A stretch of 64,000 nt of DNA from Flavobacterium sp. (GCF_035195345.1 NZ_CP136574.1:2689137-2753136); one strand, 5' to 3'. Counted from the first letter of the stretch, positions 53,504 to 60,977 are shown. Notes: generated from the sequence alone by a model not told the origin. A program made the numbers and translations.

Positions 53504-54415
53504 ATGAAAGCAAAACCATTTTTAAAATGGGCTGGAGGCAAAACCCAGTTAATCACCGATATAGAAAAAGCTTTACCAAGAGAATTTACTTCACAAAAGT
53601 TTACTTATGTTGAGCCTTTTGTTGGAGGAGGTGCTGTTTTGTTTTGGATTTTGGAAAATTTTCCTAATGTAGAAAAGGCAATTATTAATGATATTAATGC
53701 TGACCTAACCAATACTTACAAAGTCATAGCTTCAAATCCAAAAAAACTTATAACGGTTTTAGAGAAATTTCAAACAAAGTTTCATTCTTTTGAAAATGAT
53801 GCAGAAGGAAGAAGAGTTTATTATAATGAACAAAGAACACTTTTTAACTCTCGCTCTAAAGATGCTATAACTCAAGCAGCTTTGCTAATATTTTTAAACA
53901 AAACATGCTTCAATGGTTTGTTTCGCGTAAATAAAAGTAATGGGTTTAATGTTCCAATGGGAGATTCAACGAAGCAAACTATTTGTGATACGGAAAATAT
54001 TATGGCAGTTAGCAAAGTGTTACAAAGAGTAGAAATCTTAACTGGAGATTTTAAAGAAACCTTACAACATGCAGAACATCCTGCCTTGTTCTATTTTGAT
54101 CCACCTTATAAACCTTTAAGTCAAACTTCTAGTTTTAACACTTATACCAAAGATAATTTTGGTGATAATGAACAAATTGAATTACGTGACTTTTGTAAAA
54201 CATTGGACACATTAGGTCATTATTGGATGCTTAGTAACTCTGATGTAAAAGGAAAAGACATGACCGATACCTTTTTTGATGATATTTACGAAGAATTTAA
54301 TATAAACCGTGTATATGCCAGAAGAAGCATTAATGCTAACGGCGATAAACGAGGCAAACTAACTGAATTATTAATCACTAATTATGCCTATGAACAAGCT
54401 TTGTCAATTGCTTAA
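53504..54415 (+). CDS. DpnM-like DNA adenine methyltransferase (GATC)
   Basis: A 303-aa class D12 (alpha) N6-adenine methyltransferase. The SAM-binding motif I is FLKWAGGKTQL at the N-terminus and the catalytic motif IV is LFYFDPPYKPLS (about residue 198). FLNKTCFNGLFRVNKSNGFN is characteristic of the Dam/DpnM group. It should methylate GATC and protect against the REase encoded next, whose gene overlaps its 3' end. First gene of the operon. Confidence 0.95.
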   Translation: MKAKPFLKWAGGKTQLITDIEKALPREFTSQKFTYVEPFVGGGAVLFWILENFPNVEKAIINDINADLTNTYKVIASNPKKLITVLEKFQTKFHSFENDAEGRRVYYNEQRTLFNSRSKDAITQAALLIFLNKTCFNGLFRVNKSNGFNVPMGDSTKQTICDTENIMAVSKVLQRVEILTGDFKETLQHAEHPALFYFDPPYKPLSQTSSFNTYTKDNFGDNEQIELRDFCKTLDTLGHYWMLSNSDVKGKDMTDTFFDDIYEEFNINRVYARRSINANGDKRGKLTELLITNYAYEQALSIA

Positions 54416-55292
54416 TTTAGAAAGCGACGATATTTTATTTACCCAAATTACTAGTAGTTTCAAAGAGAAAGGAATTTTGCTTTGGGACTATTTTGTTAAT
54501 TGGGAGAAAGTACATAAAAACATTAAACCCATTGAAAAAGAATTGAACCTTCTAAATGTTTTGATTGGGAAAGAGGATGTTGAAACAGAAGTTTATAATC
54601 TAATTAAAGAATATCCTCAAGTTATTAAGGCTTTTCCTTTTTTGATAGCCTTTAGAGATACAAAAGTTTCTATGCTTTCAGATGTTACTGAGTTTTTGTA
54701 TAAAGATTATGATTTTAAACATAGAGTTATCACTGATGAAGATTGTGAAGACTTAACTACTTTTTTTATGCAGTCTGGTTTAGGTGATTTGGTAAAAGAT
54801 AAACGAGTTAAAAACCTTGTAGATTATGTTACCGGTGTAGAAGTAGGTTTAGACAGCAACGGAAGAAAAAACCGAGGCGGAACCATGATGGAAAACATCG
54901 TAGAAACTTTTGTAAAAAGTACTTGTGATGAGTTAGGTTATGAATACATGACACAAGCCAATGCTAAAAAGATAAAAACTCATTGGAACATTGATATACA
55001 AGTAGACAAATCTTCTCGTAATTTAGATTTTGCTATCAATAAAAACGGGAAATTATATTTTATTGAATGTAACTTCTATGGCGGTGGTGGATCTAAACTA
55101 AAATCTACGGCTACAGAATATGTAAAAATGAATGAATATTGGAATGCTCAAAACATTACTTTTATTTGGGTAACCGATGGTGCGGGTTGGAAATCAACAC
55201 TAAAACCATTACGAGAGTATTTTGATAAAGCTGATTATTTGTTGAATTTGGAAATGTTGAAGAATAATATATTTTTAAATATTTTGAGATAA
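54390..55292 (+). CDS. DpnII/MboI-like type II restriction endonuclease
   Basis: A REase of about 300 aa. NGRKNRGGTMMENIVETFVK is the DpnII/MboI signature, and the nuclease core shows DFAINKNGKLYFIECNFYGG (acidic residues then ECN in place of ExK) with GGSKLKSTATEY. It should cut unmethylated GATC. The ATG at 54384 or that at 54390 may be the start; both overlap the methylase gene. Its stop shares one base with the RT start (TAATG), implying coupled translation. Confidence 0.92.
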   Translation: MNKLCQLLNLESDDILFTQITSSFKEKGILLWDYFVNWEKVHKNIKPIEKELNLLNVLIGKEDVETEVYNLIKEYPQVIKAFPFLIAFRDTKVSMLSDVTEFLYKDYDFKHRVITDEDCEDLTTFFMQSGLGDLVKDKRVKNLVDYVTGVEVGLDSNGRKNRGGTMMENIVETFVKSTCDELGYEYMTQANAKKIKTHWNIDIQVDKSSRNLDFAINKNGKLYFIECNFYGGGGSKLKSTATEYVKMNEYWNAQNITFIWVTDGAGWKSTLKPLREYFDKADYLLNLEMLKNNIFLNILR

Positions 55293-56680
55293 TGAATAAT
55301 CTTAATTTAAATAAATATTTTGTTTTAGATGAAATGAAAGAAATTTTTAAAATAAAAATTTCTAAAAGTAAATCTAAAGGTATTGACAAAAAATCGTTTA
55401 ATTCTTATAATGTATTAGAAAAAGAAAATTTGTTTTTAGATATTAAAAAACAAATTAATGAGAAAAAATATAAATTTAGTCCATACTTGGAACTACTTAG
55501 AATTAAAAGAAGAGATACAAATCCTCGAATGATATCAATTCCTACGGTAAAAGATAAAATTGTATTAAGTATATTAAAAAATATTTTACATGAATATTTT
55601 ACAGAATCAATTAATAAAGACCAACCAAATAGTTATATAAAGAAAATTAAGAATTTCATAAAAAAAAATCAAAACTCCGAATTATTTTTTTTAAAAACAG
55701 ATATTAGTCAATTCTACGATAAAATTAATCGTGAAAAATTAAAGAAGAAAGTTAAAAACAAGATAACAGATCGTTTTTTTATTAATTTATTAATTAGTTC
55801 TATTGAAAATCCTACAGTTCCTTCTAATTATAAAAAAACTGACACGGATTATTATAGAAGTAAAAAAGGTGTTCCACAAGGGCTACCAATATCAAATATT
55901 TTGGCTCAGATATACCTTAATGATTTTGATGTTTTAATGATTAAATACATAGATAATGACACTCTATATCTAAGATACGTAGATGATATTTTAATAATAT
56001 CTAAAACAAATTGTGATGAAAAACTTGAAAAAATAAAAATTTTACTTAAAGAAATTGGTTTAAAAGTAAATCAAGCCAAAACTTATGTTGGAAAATTAGA
56101 TGACACTGTTGAATTCCTTGGTTATCAAATTAGTAAAAACCCTATTTCAATAAGTAATAGAACAATTGAAAACCAAATAAATAAAATAGCGGGTAAAATA
56201 ACTTGGTTTAAAAAAGGAGTTATAAATAAAAATGCAAGACCAGATAAATTTAAGGAAGACATAAAAGGATTTGAAAATTTATTTATAAAGGAAGTAAATG
56301 AAATTATAACAGGTACAAAAAGCGACGATAAAAATTATGGTTGGCTATTTTATTATATAGAAGTTGATGATATAAAAGTTTTTCATAAGCTTGACAACAT
56401 AATTTCTAATATGATAAAGAGAATACCTTATTTTAAAAATAAAGCCCCAAGTAAATTAAAAAAAACTGCAAAAGCTTATTTTGAAATTAAACATATTCAG
56501 GATAGTGATTATATCTTTAATTACAATAAATATAAAACCGCAAAGCAAAAGGAAAAATTGCTTAAAGAAGTTGCTCAATTAGATGATAATAAAAAATATA
56601 CTAATGAAGAAATAGAGATGCAATTTGAATATTATAAAAATAGAAATATAAATAATTTAAAAGAAAATTTTGAATATTAA
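55292..56680 (+). CDS. Defence-type reverse transcriptase
   Basis: A 462-aa RNA-directed DNA polymerase. Motifs in order: RT1/2 with RIKRRDTNPRMISIPTVKDK, motif A LKTDISQFYDKIN (about residues 134-146), motif B KKGVPQGLPISNILAQIYL, the active site YLRYVDDILII and motif E VEFLGYQIS. No maturase X/HNH region and no retron VTG motif is visible; the C-terminal ~170 residues are an unassigned helical extension. It is translationally coupled to the DpnII-like REase and followed by a structured RNA segment and a SLATT-like gene. Base composition is more AT-rich than the flanking genes. Confidence 0.93.
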   Translation: MNNLNLNKYFVLDEMKEIFKIKISKSKSKGIDKKSFNSYNVLEKENLFLDIKKQINEKKYKFSPYLELLRIKRRDTNPRMISIPTVKDKIVLSILKNILHEYFTESINKDQPNSYIKKIKNFIKKNQNSELFFLKTDISQFYDKINREKLKKKVKNKITDRFFINLLISSIENPTVPSNYKKTDTDYYRSKKGVPQGLPISNILAQIYLNDFDVLMIKYIDNDTLYLRYVDDILIISKTNCDEKLEKIKILLKEIGLKVNQAKTYVGKLDDTVEFLGYQISKNPISISNRTIENQINKIAGKITWFKKGVINKNARPDKFKEDIKGFENLFIKEVNEIITGTKSDDKNYGWLFYYIEVDDIKVFHKLDNIISNMIKRIPYFKNKAPSKLKKTAKAYFEIKHIQDSDYIFNYNKYKTAKQKEKLLKEVAQLDDNKKYTNEEIEMQFEYYKNRNINNLKENFEY

Positions 56681-56684
56681 TAAT

Positions 56685-56795
56685 AGGGTTGGCTTGCAAG
56701 CATTGCTTGTAGACTTTCTTAATTGAAAGTATAAGTAGTATAAAATTATTTTAATTTCCTTTTGGAAAACTAGATCTAGATTTATAGCCAACCCT
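56685..56795 (+). ncRNA. Structured RNA between RT and SLATT-like genes
   Basis: The 134-bp gap is closed by a perfect 10-bp stem: AGGGTTGGCT at 56685-56694 with AGCCAACCCT at 56786-56795. Inside are three perfect hairpins: CAAGC-ATT-GCTTG (56697-56709), ACTTTC-6 nt-GAAAGT (56713-56730) and TTTCC-TTTT-GGAAA (56755-56768), plus the palindrome CTAGATCTAG (56770-56779), which contains GATC. This looks like a multi-branched RNA, as expected for an RT template or scaffold. It is not a terminator (no T run). Confidence 0.75.
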
Positions 56796-56814
56796 TAATT
56801 TATAAATTATAAAA

Positions 56815-57411
56815 ATGAATTACGCAGAAAGTTTATACCAAAAGATATGGAAAACTAAAGGAACAAGATTTATAGCTCATAAAAGACTAGAAATTCTTAA
56901 CCAATTTTCTATTTATGCAATATCTTTAAACTCAATATATGTAATAATATTGAGTTTATTATCAATGAGCCATTTTAACAAATATTCGAAATTAAATCCT
57001 GATTTTTTATCAATAATAACACTTTTTTTATCGATATTAATTATTGTAATTAGTATCATAGAGAGTTCAAAAAATTATAAGGCAAAAGCAGAATCTCATC
57101 ATCAATGTGGCAAAGATTTGAATAAAATCTATGAAAGATTAATTCAAATTAAGAGCTCGTATGATACTGATAGTAATTCTAAAGCAGAAATTGATAAATT
57201 GGGATTAGATTATCAAAGTATTATTGATAAATATCCTGAAAATCATTCGAGTATTGATTTTAAAAAGTTTTTAATAATTAATAAAATTGATCCATATAAA
57301 AATTATTCTAATTTTAATCTTTTAATTATTTGGTTTGAACTCTATATACCTATATTAGCAACAATAATTATTCCATTATTTATTATAATATTTTGTGTTA
57401 TAAAATTATAG
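56815..57411 (+). CDS. SLATT-like membrane effector
   Basis: A 198-aa protein. Two closely spaced TM helices (about residues 33-50 and 65-82) are preceded by the charged YQKIWKTKGTRFIAHKRLEI and followed by SSKNYKAKAESHHQCGKDLN, the pattern of SLATT (SMODS and SLOG-associating two-TM) proteins, most like the branch found next to reverse transcriptases. A third helix is at about residues 172-197. SLATT proteins are predicted pore-forming effectors of defence systems. The gene lies 20 bp after the structured RNA and 8 bp before the second methylase gene. Confidence 0.8.
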   Translation: MNYAESLYQKIWKTKGTRFIAHKRLEILNQFSIYAISLNSIYVIILSLLSMSHFNKYSKLNPDFLSIITLFLSILIIVISIIESSKNYKAKAESHHQCGKDLNKIYERLIQIKSSYDTDSNSKAEIDKLGLDYQSIIDKYPENHSSIDFKKFLIINKIDPYKNYSNFNLLIIWFELYIPILATIIIPLFIIIFCVIKL

Positions 57412-57418
57412 AATATAA

Positions 57419-58297
57419 ATGCTGAAACCATATTTCAAATCCGAAGACAAAAACTTTTACCTTTTACAAGGTGATTGTAAAGAACTTTTACCTCAATTTG
57501 AGCATAAGTTTGATATGGTTTTTGCTGATCCTCCGTACTTTTTATCTAATAATGGTTTGTCTATACAAAATGGGCAAATTGTTTCCGTGAATAAAGGTAC
57601 TTGGGATAAATCAGAAGGGTTTGATTTTATCAATGATTTTAATCGTACTTGGTTAAAATTAGTTAGGGATAAATTAAAAGATAATGGAACTATTTGGATA
57701 AGTGGCACCTATCATAATATTTTTTCAATAGGTCAGTTATTACAAGAATTAGATTTTAAAATCTTAAATGTAATCACTTGGGAAAAGAACAATCCGCCAC
57801 CTAATTTTTCATGTCGTTTTTTCACGCATTCAGCTGAATTGATTATTTGGGCGCGTAAAAAAGAAAAGGTACCACATTACTACAACTATGAGTTAATGAA
57901 GCAACTAAACGGAAACAAACAAATGAAGGATGTTTGGAAATTACCAGCAATTGCCAAATGGGAAAAATCGTGTGGCAAACATCCAACACAAAAACCATTG
58001 TCTGTTTTAACTCGAATTATTTTAGCATCAACCAAACCTGGCGCATGGATTTTAGATCCATTTGCAGGAAGTTCCACAACAGGAATTGCGGCTAATTTAG
58101 CCAATCGTCGTTATTTAGGTATTGACATGGAAACTGAGTTTTTAGAAATCAGCAAGAATAGAAAAATAGAAATTGAAAATCCAAAAATAGTTTTAGAATA
58201 CAAACGAAAAATAAGAGGTTTTGAAACTAAAAAGCAATTGGAGTTGTATTTATTAGAAGAACCTAAAACTGAATATTCATTAGATTTAGAATTGTAG
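57419..58297 (+). CDS. DpnA-like N6-adenine DNA methyltransferase
   Basis: A 292-aa beta-class methyltransferase with motif IV MVFADPPYFLSNNGL near the start and motif I LDPFAGSSTTGIAANLANRR toward the end; KHPTQKPLSVLTRII is motif X. DpnII systems have two methylases, DpnM for double-stranded and DpnA for single-stranded GATC DNA; this matches the second. In the reference order dpnM-dpnA-dpnB the genes are adjacent. Here the RT, RNA and SLATT genes separate it from the REase gene. Confidence 0.92.
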   Translation: MLKPYFKSEDKNFYLLQGDCKELLPQFEHKFDMVFADPPYFLSNNGLSIQNGQIVSVNKGTWDKSEGFDFINDFNRTWLKLVRDKLKDNGTIWISGTYHNIFSIGQLLQELDFKILNVITWEKNNPPPNFSCRFFTHSAELIIWARKKEKVPHYYNYELMKQLNGNKQMKDVWKLPAIAKWEKSCGKHPTQKPLSVLTRIILASTKPGAWILDPFAGSSTTGIAANLANRRYLGIDMETEFLEISKNRKIEIENPKIVLEYKRKIRGFETKKQLELYLLEEPKTEYSLDLEL

Positions 58298-58316
58298 AAA
58301 TGCATTTATATTTCTT

Positions 58317-58345
58317 CCGTTCGTGCGCGAAACGAAGTTCAACGG
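58317..58345. repeat. Dispersed hairpin repeat CGTTCGTGCGCGAAACG
   Basis: CCGTTCGTGCGCGAAACGAA followed by GTTCAACGG; nearly the same text occurs at 60914-60940 inside a truncated DUF262 gene, and a related one at 60735. CCGTT / AACGG can close a stem. It is a short dispersed element, possibly linked to the GIY-YIG-associated repeats. Confidence 0.6.
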
Positions 58346-58354
58346 AGTGAAACA

Positions 58355-58605
58355 GTGGCTTCGAGAGCCTCAGCCACCGTTTCGAGAGCCTCAGCCACCG
58401 TTTCGAGAGCCTCAGCCACCGTTTCGAGAGCCTCAGCCACCGTTTCGAGAGCCTCAGCCACCGTTTCGAGAGCCTCAGCCACCGTTTCGAGAGCCTCAGC
58501 CACCGTTTCGAGAGCCTCAGCCACCGTTTCGAGAGCCTCAGCCACCGTTTCGAGAGCCTCAGCCACCGTTTCTCATGACCTTTTGCCTTCGAGTGCCTCA
58601 GGCAA
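58355..58605 (+). repeat. 21-bp tandem array with REP-like hairpins
   Basis: Ten perfect tandem copies of a 21-bp unit (TCGAGAGCCTCAGCCACCGTT, split as 58361-58570) begin with a hairpin GTGGCT-TCGAGAGCCTC-AGCCAC and end with a related hairpin TTGCCT-TCGAGTGCCTC-AGGCAA (58583-58605). All three reading frames stay open across it, making spurious ORFs on both strands. No spacers separate the units, so it is not CRISPR. Confidence 0.9.
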
Positions 58606-58653
58606 CGGTCTAGATTAGTTCTAATGAAAATTGTAATAAGAGTGGTTTTAGAT

Positions 58654-58679
58654 GGGGGCTGAGGTTCTCGAAGCCGCCA
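58654..58679 (-). repeat. Inverted single REP-like hairpin before GIY-YIG gene
   Basis: On the minus strand it reads GGCGGCT-TCGAGAACCTC-AGCCCCC, the same core with one mismatch in the arms, 15 bp before the nuclease gene and opposite to the array. Confidence 0.75.
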
Positions 58680-58694
58680 TTTAATTGATTAATT

Positions 58695-58988
58695 ATGAAA
58701 GGATATATGTATATTTTACTTTGTGCTGACGGTAGTTATTATACAGGTAGTACTATAGATTTAGTACGAAGATTAGAACAGCATCAAAATGGTGAAGGTG
58801 CTAATCATACCAAAAAGCGTTTACCAGTTACTCTTGTTTATTACGAAGAATATCCAAGAATTGACATTGCTTTTTATCGTGAAAAACAAGTTCAGGGATG
58901 GAACAGAAAAAAGAAAGAAGCCTTAATTGAAGGTAAAAGTGATTTGTTGCCTGAACTAGCAAAAGCATATAGGGATTTGGAGAAATAG
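58695..58988 (+). CDS. GIY-YIG nuclease
   Basis: A 97-aa single-domain nuclease of the UPF0213/UvrC-N type. The GIY and YIG strands appear as YMYILLCADGSYYTGSTID, the catalytic Arg in DLVRRLEQH and the metal-binding Glu in YREKQVQGWNRKKKEALI. It is bracketed by REP-like hairpins: 15 bp before the start (inverted) and overlapping the stop by one base (direct). Such nucleases are of unknown physiological role; the repeats make a REP-processing or mobilising role plausible. Confidence 0.9.
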   Translation: MKGYMYILLCADGSYYTGSTIDLVRRLEQHQNGEGANHTKKRLPVTLVYYEEYPRIDIAFYREKQVQGWNRKKKEALIEGKSDLLPELAKAYRDLEK

Positions 58989-59070
58989 TGGCTTCGAGAG
59001 CCTCAGCCACCGTTTCGAGAGCCTCAGCCACCGTTTCCTGTTGTTGCCTGAGGCACTCGAAGGCAACAAC
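58988..59070 (+). repeat. Second REP-like array after GIY-YIG gene
   Basis: GTGGCT-core-AGCCACCG followed by one more 21-bp unit, then GTTGTTGCCT / AGGCAACAAC (59040-59049 with 59061-59070, 10-bp perfect arms) around the core in inverse orientation. The order matches the left array but with two units instead of ten. Confidence 0.85.
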
Positions 59071-59125
59071 AAGGACAGCAAGACGGATAAAAAAATTAAA
59101 AAATGGAAAGTGTAAAATCAAAAAA

Positions 59126-59158
59126 TTTGGATAATAATAAAAAAGGGTTGTATATTTG
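59126..59158 (+). promoter_or_regulatory. Promoter of the Abi leader RNA
   Basis: TTTG at 59126-59129, a 21-bp spacer and TATATTTG at 59151-59158: both boxes are exact. Transcription would begin at about 59165, over 110 nt before the Abi start codon. Confidence 0.8.
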
Positions 59159-59164
59159 CAGCAA

Positions 59165-59275
59165 CAGTACACACCACGCTACCCATTAGAACAGCGTCCC
59201 AGGGTGTGTCTTTTGCTTTTATAGCGATAATTTCACACCCCAAAATAAGTAGTAGTACTTGCTTTGGGTTTTATA
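59165..59275 (+). ncRNA. Structured leader upstream of Abi gene, candidate antitoxin RNA
   Basis: Two hairpins are readable. The first pairs ACACACC-ACGCT (59169-59180) with AGCGT (59193-59197) and GGTGTGT (59203-59209), a 12-bp stem with a bulge. The second pairs CCCAAA with TTTGGG and, inside, AAGTA with TACTT around GTAG (59239-59268). The leader starts at a strong promoter and ends just before the ATG. As I recall, AbiF-type HEPN toxins are paired with a structured antitoxin RNA encoded upstream. Confidence 0.6.
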
Positions 59276-59283
59276 TTTTAGGT

Positions 59284-60199
59284 ATGTTTGATAAAAATGC
59301 TACTTCAATTTCACAACAAATTGAAATTTTAAAAAATAGAGGTTTAACGTTTAAAGATGAAGCTTTTGCAGCGCATCAGTTGGCTAATATTAGCTATTAT
59401 CGTTTAGGCGAGTATTGGTATGTAATGCAAGATGATAAAGTGAACCACACCTTTAAACCCAATAGCAAGTTTGAAGAAGTAATAGCATTATATAATTTTG
59501 ATAGAGAACTCCGCTTTTTACTTTTCGATGTAATAGAGCGAATTGAAATTAGTTTAAGAACCAAGTTGATTTATCATCTTTCACACGAGTTTAATCCGTG
59601 GTGGTTTCAAAATTTTGAATTGTTTGAAGATAGCAAAGCATTAGTAAAAACCTTATCAAGTTTAGAAGAAGAACTAGAGCGAACAAAAGAAACAACAATT
59701 AAAAATCACAATTAAAAATCACAATAAAAAGCATAAAGATGACAAGCGTTTTCCTCCAGCATGGAAATCATTAGAACAAACAAGTTTTGGATCGCTTTCT
59801 AAATTATACGGTAATTTAAAAAATACTATTAAGTCTAAAGATGTAATTGCAAAAGAATTTGGAGCTGTTAATCATACATATTTGCCAAGTTGATTGCAAT
59901 CTATTACACAGATTCGCAACTATTGTGCACACCATTCTAGATTATGGAATAAAAACTTGCCTTCCACCTTAAAATTATTATCAAAACCGCCTTACAAGTG
60001 GATAACTGATGTGCCAAATCAAAATGATTTTCAATATTTGTACATTCATTTGTGCATTATGAAGTATCTTTTGAATAATATAGAACCTGAAAACCAATTT
60101 ACAGCGCGATTAAAGATATTATTTGAAAAATACCCAAATGTTGATCCAAAAGCTTTGGGCATAAAACCAAAATGGGAAGAGGAAGAATTATGGAAATAG
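59284..60199 (+). pseudogene. Broken Abi_2-family (AbiD/AbiF-like) gene
   Basis: The start MFDKNATSISQQIEILKNRG and ISYYRLGEYWYVMQ, LYNFDRELRFLLFDVIERIE are typical of the Abi_2 family. The frame breaks at about 59698 by a 13-bp tandem duplication (TTAAAAATCACAA twice). Removing one copy restores KNHNKKHKDDKRFPPAWKSL. A second lesion at 59890-59892 is a TGA in YLPS-stop-LQSIT where the family has Trp (TGG). Downstream remains QIRNYCAHHSRLWN with the HEPN R-x4-H motif. Translation of the full protein is not possible without repair. Confidence 0.88.
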
Positions 60200-60221
60200 A
60201 TTATAAAAACCAATGTAAACC

Positions 60222-60722
60222 ATGCAAGAACAACATCACAATAAGATACAACTTCACGAAATTAGAAGCATAGTAGAGCTAGCATTTCCAGTTATGCAAG
60301 AAGCTATTTTACATCATCGTTTTGCGAAATTAAGCGCTATGCAAGGCAATGAACCCGAGTATGAGTTAATGAAACAAAATTTTAAGTATTTAAATCATTT
60401 GAGTATAGCAGTACTTTCTATGTATCGTCACAAAGACGTTTATCTTTCCTTTGATTATTTTATGAGCTTGTATTTAGATCGAAATTTCAGCGAACGTAAA
60501 TCGTTTTATTGGTATGAGTTAAAATCTGTTTTGTTTATGGCTAATTATTTTAAAGAGGTAAAAACTTTCAAGGAATTTGAACAAAAAATTAAGCAAAAAT
60601 CATTTCACGATACGTTAAATAAATACAAACGCAAAGATGCTATTGATAAAAGTAGTATTCAACGCACAGAAAGTTATTATCAAATTCATGTTGCCAATAA
60701 GCAATTAGAAATTTCGTTTTAA
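60222..60722 (+). CDS. Hypothetical protein
   Basis: A 166-aa helical, soluble protein without recognised domain (IRSIVELAFPVMQEAILHH, NFKYLNHLSIAVLSMYRHK, SFYWYELKSVLFMANYFKEV). It starts 22 bp after the broken Abi gene. Composition is like the neighbours. Location in a defence island suggests a defence or mobile-element function, but nothing in it shows this. Confidence 0.6.
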   Translation: MQEQHHNKIQLHEIRSIVELAFPVMQEAILHHRFAKLSAMQGNEPEYELMKQNFKYLNHLSIAVLSMYRHKDVYLSFDYFMSLYLDRNFSERKSFYWYELKSVLFMANYFKEVKTFKEFEQKIKQKSFHDTLNKYKRKDAIDKSSIQRTESYYQIHVANKQLEISF

Positions 60723-60730
60723 TATAGTAA

Positions 60731-60805
60731 GCCCCCTCGTGCGCGAATCATTTCGCGTTCGTTAAGATAGTAAGATGCTGAAACGAGTTCAGCATGACAG
60801 AGAAG
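60731..60805 (+). repeat. Intergenic hairpin elements
   Basis: CGCGAA / TTCGCG, related to the 58317 repeat, and ATGCTGAA / TTCAGCAT (8-bp arms) lie in the gap before the DUF262 remnant. Both are short dispersed hairpins. Confidence 0.55.
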
Positions 60806-60824
60806 ATTAAAAGATAGAATTAAA

Positions 60825-60977
60825 ATGCAAAAATATTCCGTAAACCAATGCTTAATCGAAATGCTTTTAACCTGGGTAAAGTCGGGTGAAATTGCGATAC
60901 CTGAAATTCAGCCCCGTTCGTGCGCGAAACGAAGTTCAGCGAAGCTAATCCTTTCGCGTTCAGTAGTAAAACAATAA
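60825..60977 (+). pseudogene. Truncated DUF262 (GmrSD-type) gene
   Basis: The first 29 codons encode MQKYSVNQCLIEMLLTWVKS and IAIPEIQ, matching the start of DUF262 nucleases, where IPEIQRPFVW follows. Here the sequence leaves the family after IPEIQ (60911) and enters the dispersed CGTTCGTGCGCGAAACG repeat, running to a stop at 60977. The rest of the gene is missing. It is the stump of a type IV-like restriction system removed by a repeat-associated deletion or insertion. Confidence 0.75.

Noticed and set aside
55292..56680. Group II intron maturase
   Set aside because: No X/HNH domain and no intron domain V/VI sequence around the gene; it is embedded in an operon by overlap.
55292..56795. 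Classical retron
   Set aside because: The structured RNA lies 3' of the RT, and I see no VTG motif in the RT nor a clear branching guanosine context. A retron-like mechanism remains possible.
58355..58605. CRISPR array
   Set aside because: Units are contiguous without spacers and there are no cas genes nearby.
58323..58618. Three overlapping ORFs on both strands with 7-residue repeats
   Set aside because: They are translations of the 21-bp tandem array, whose period is a multiple of three and has no stops; no start signals or family.
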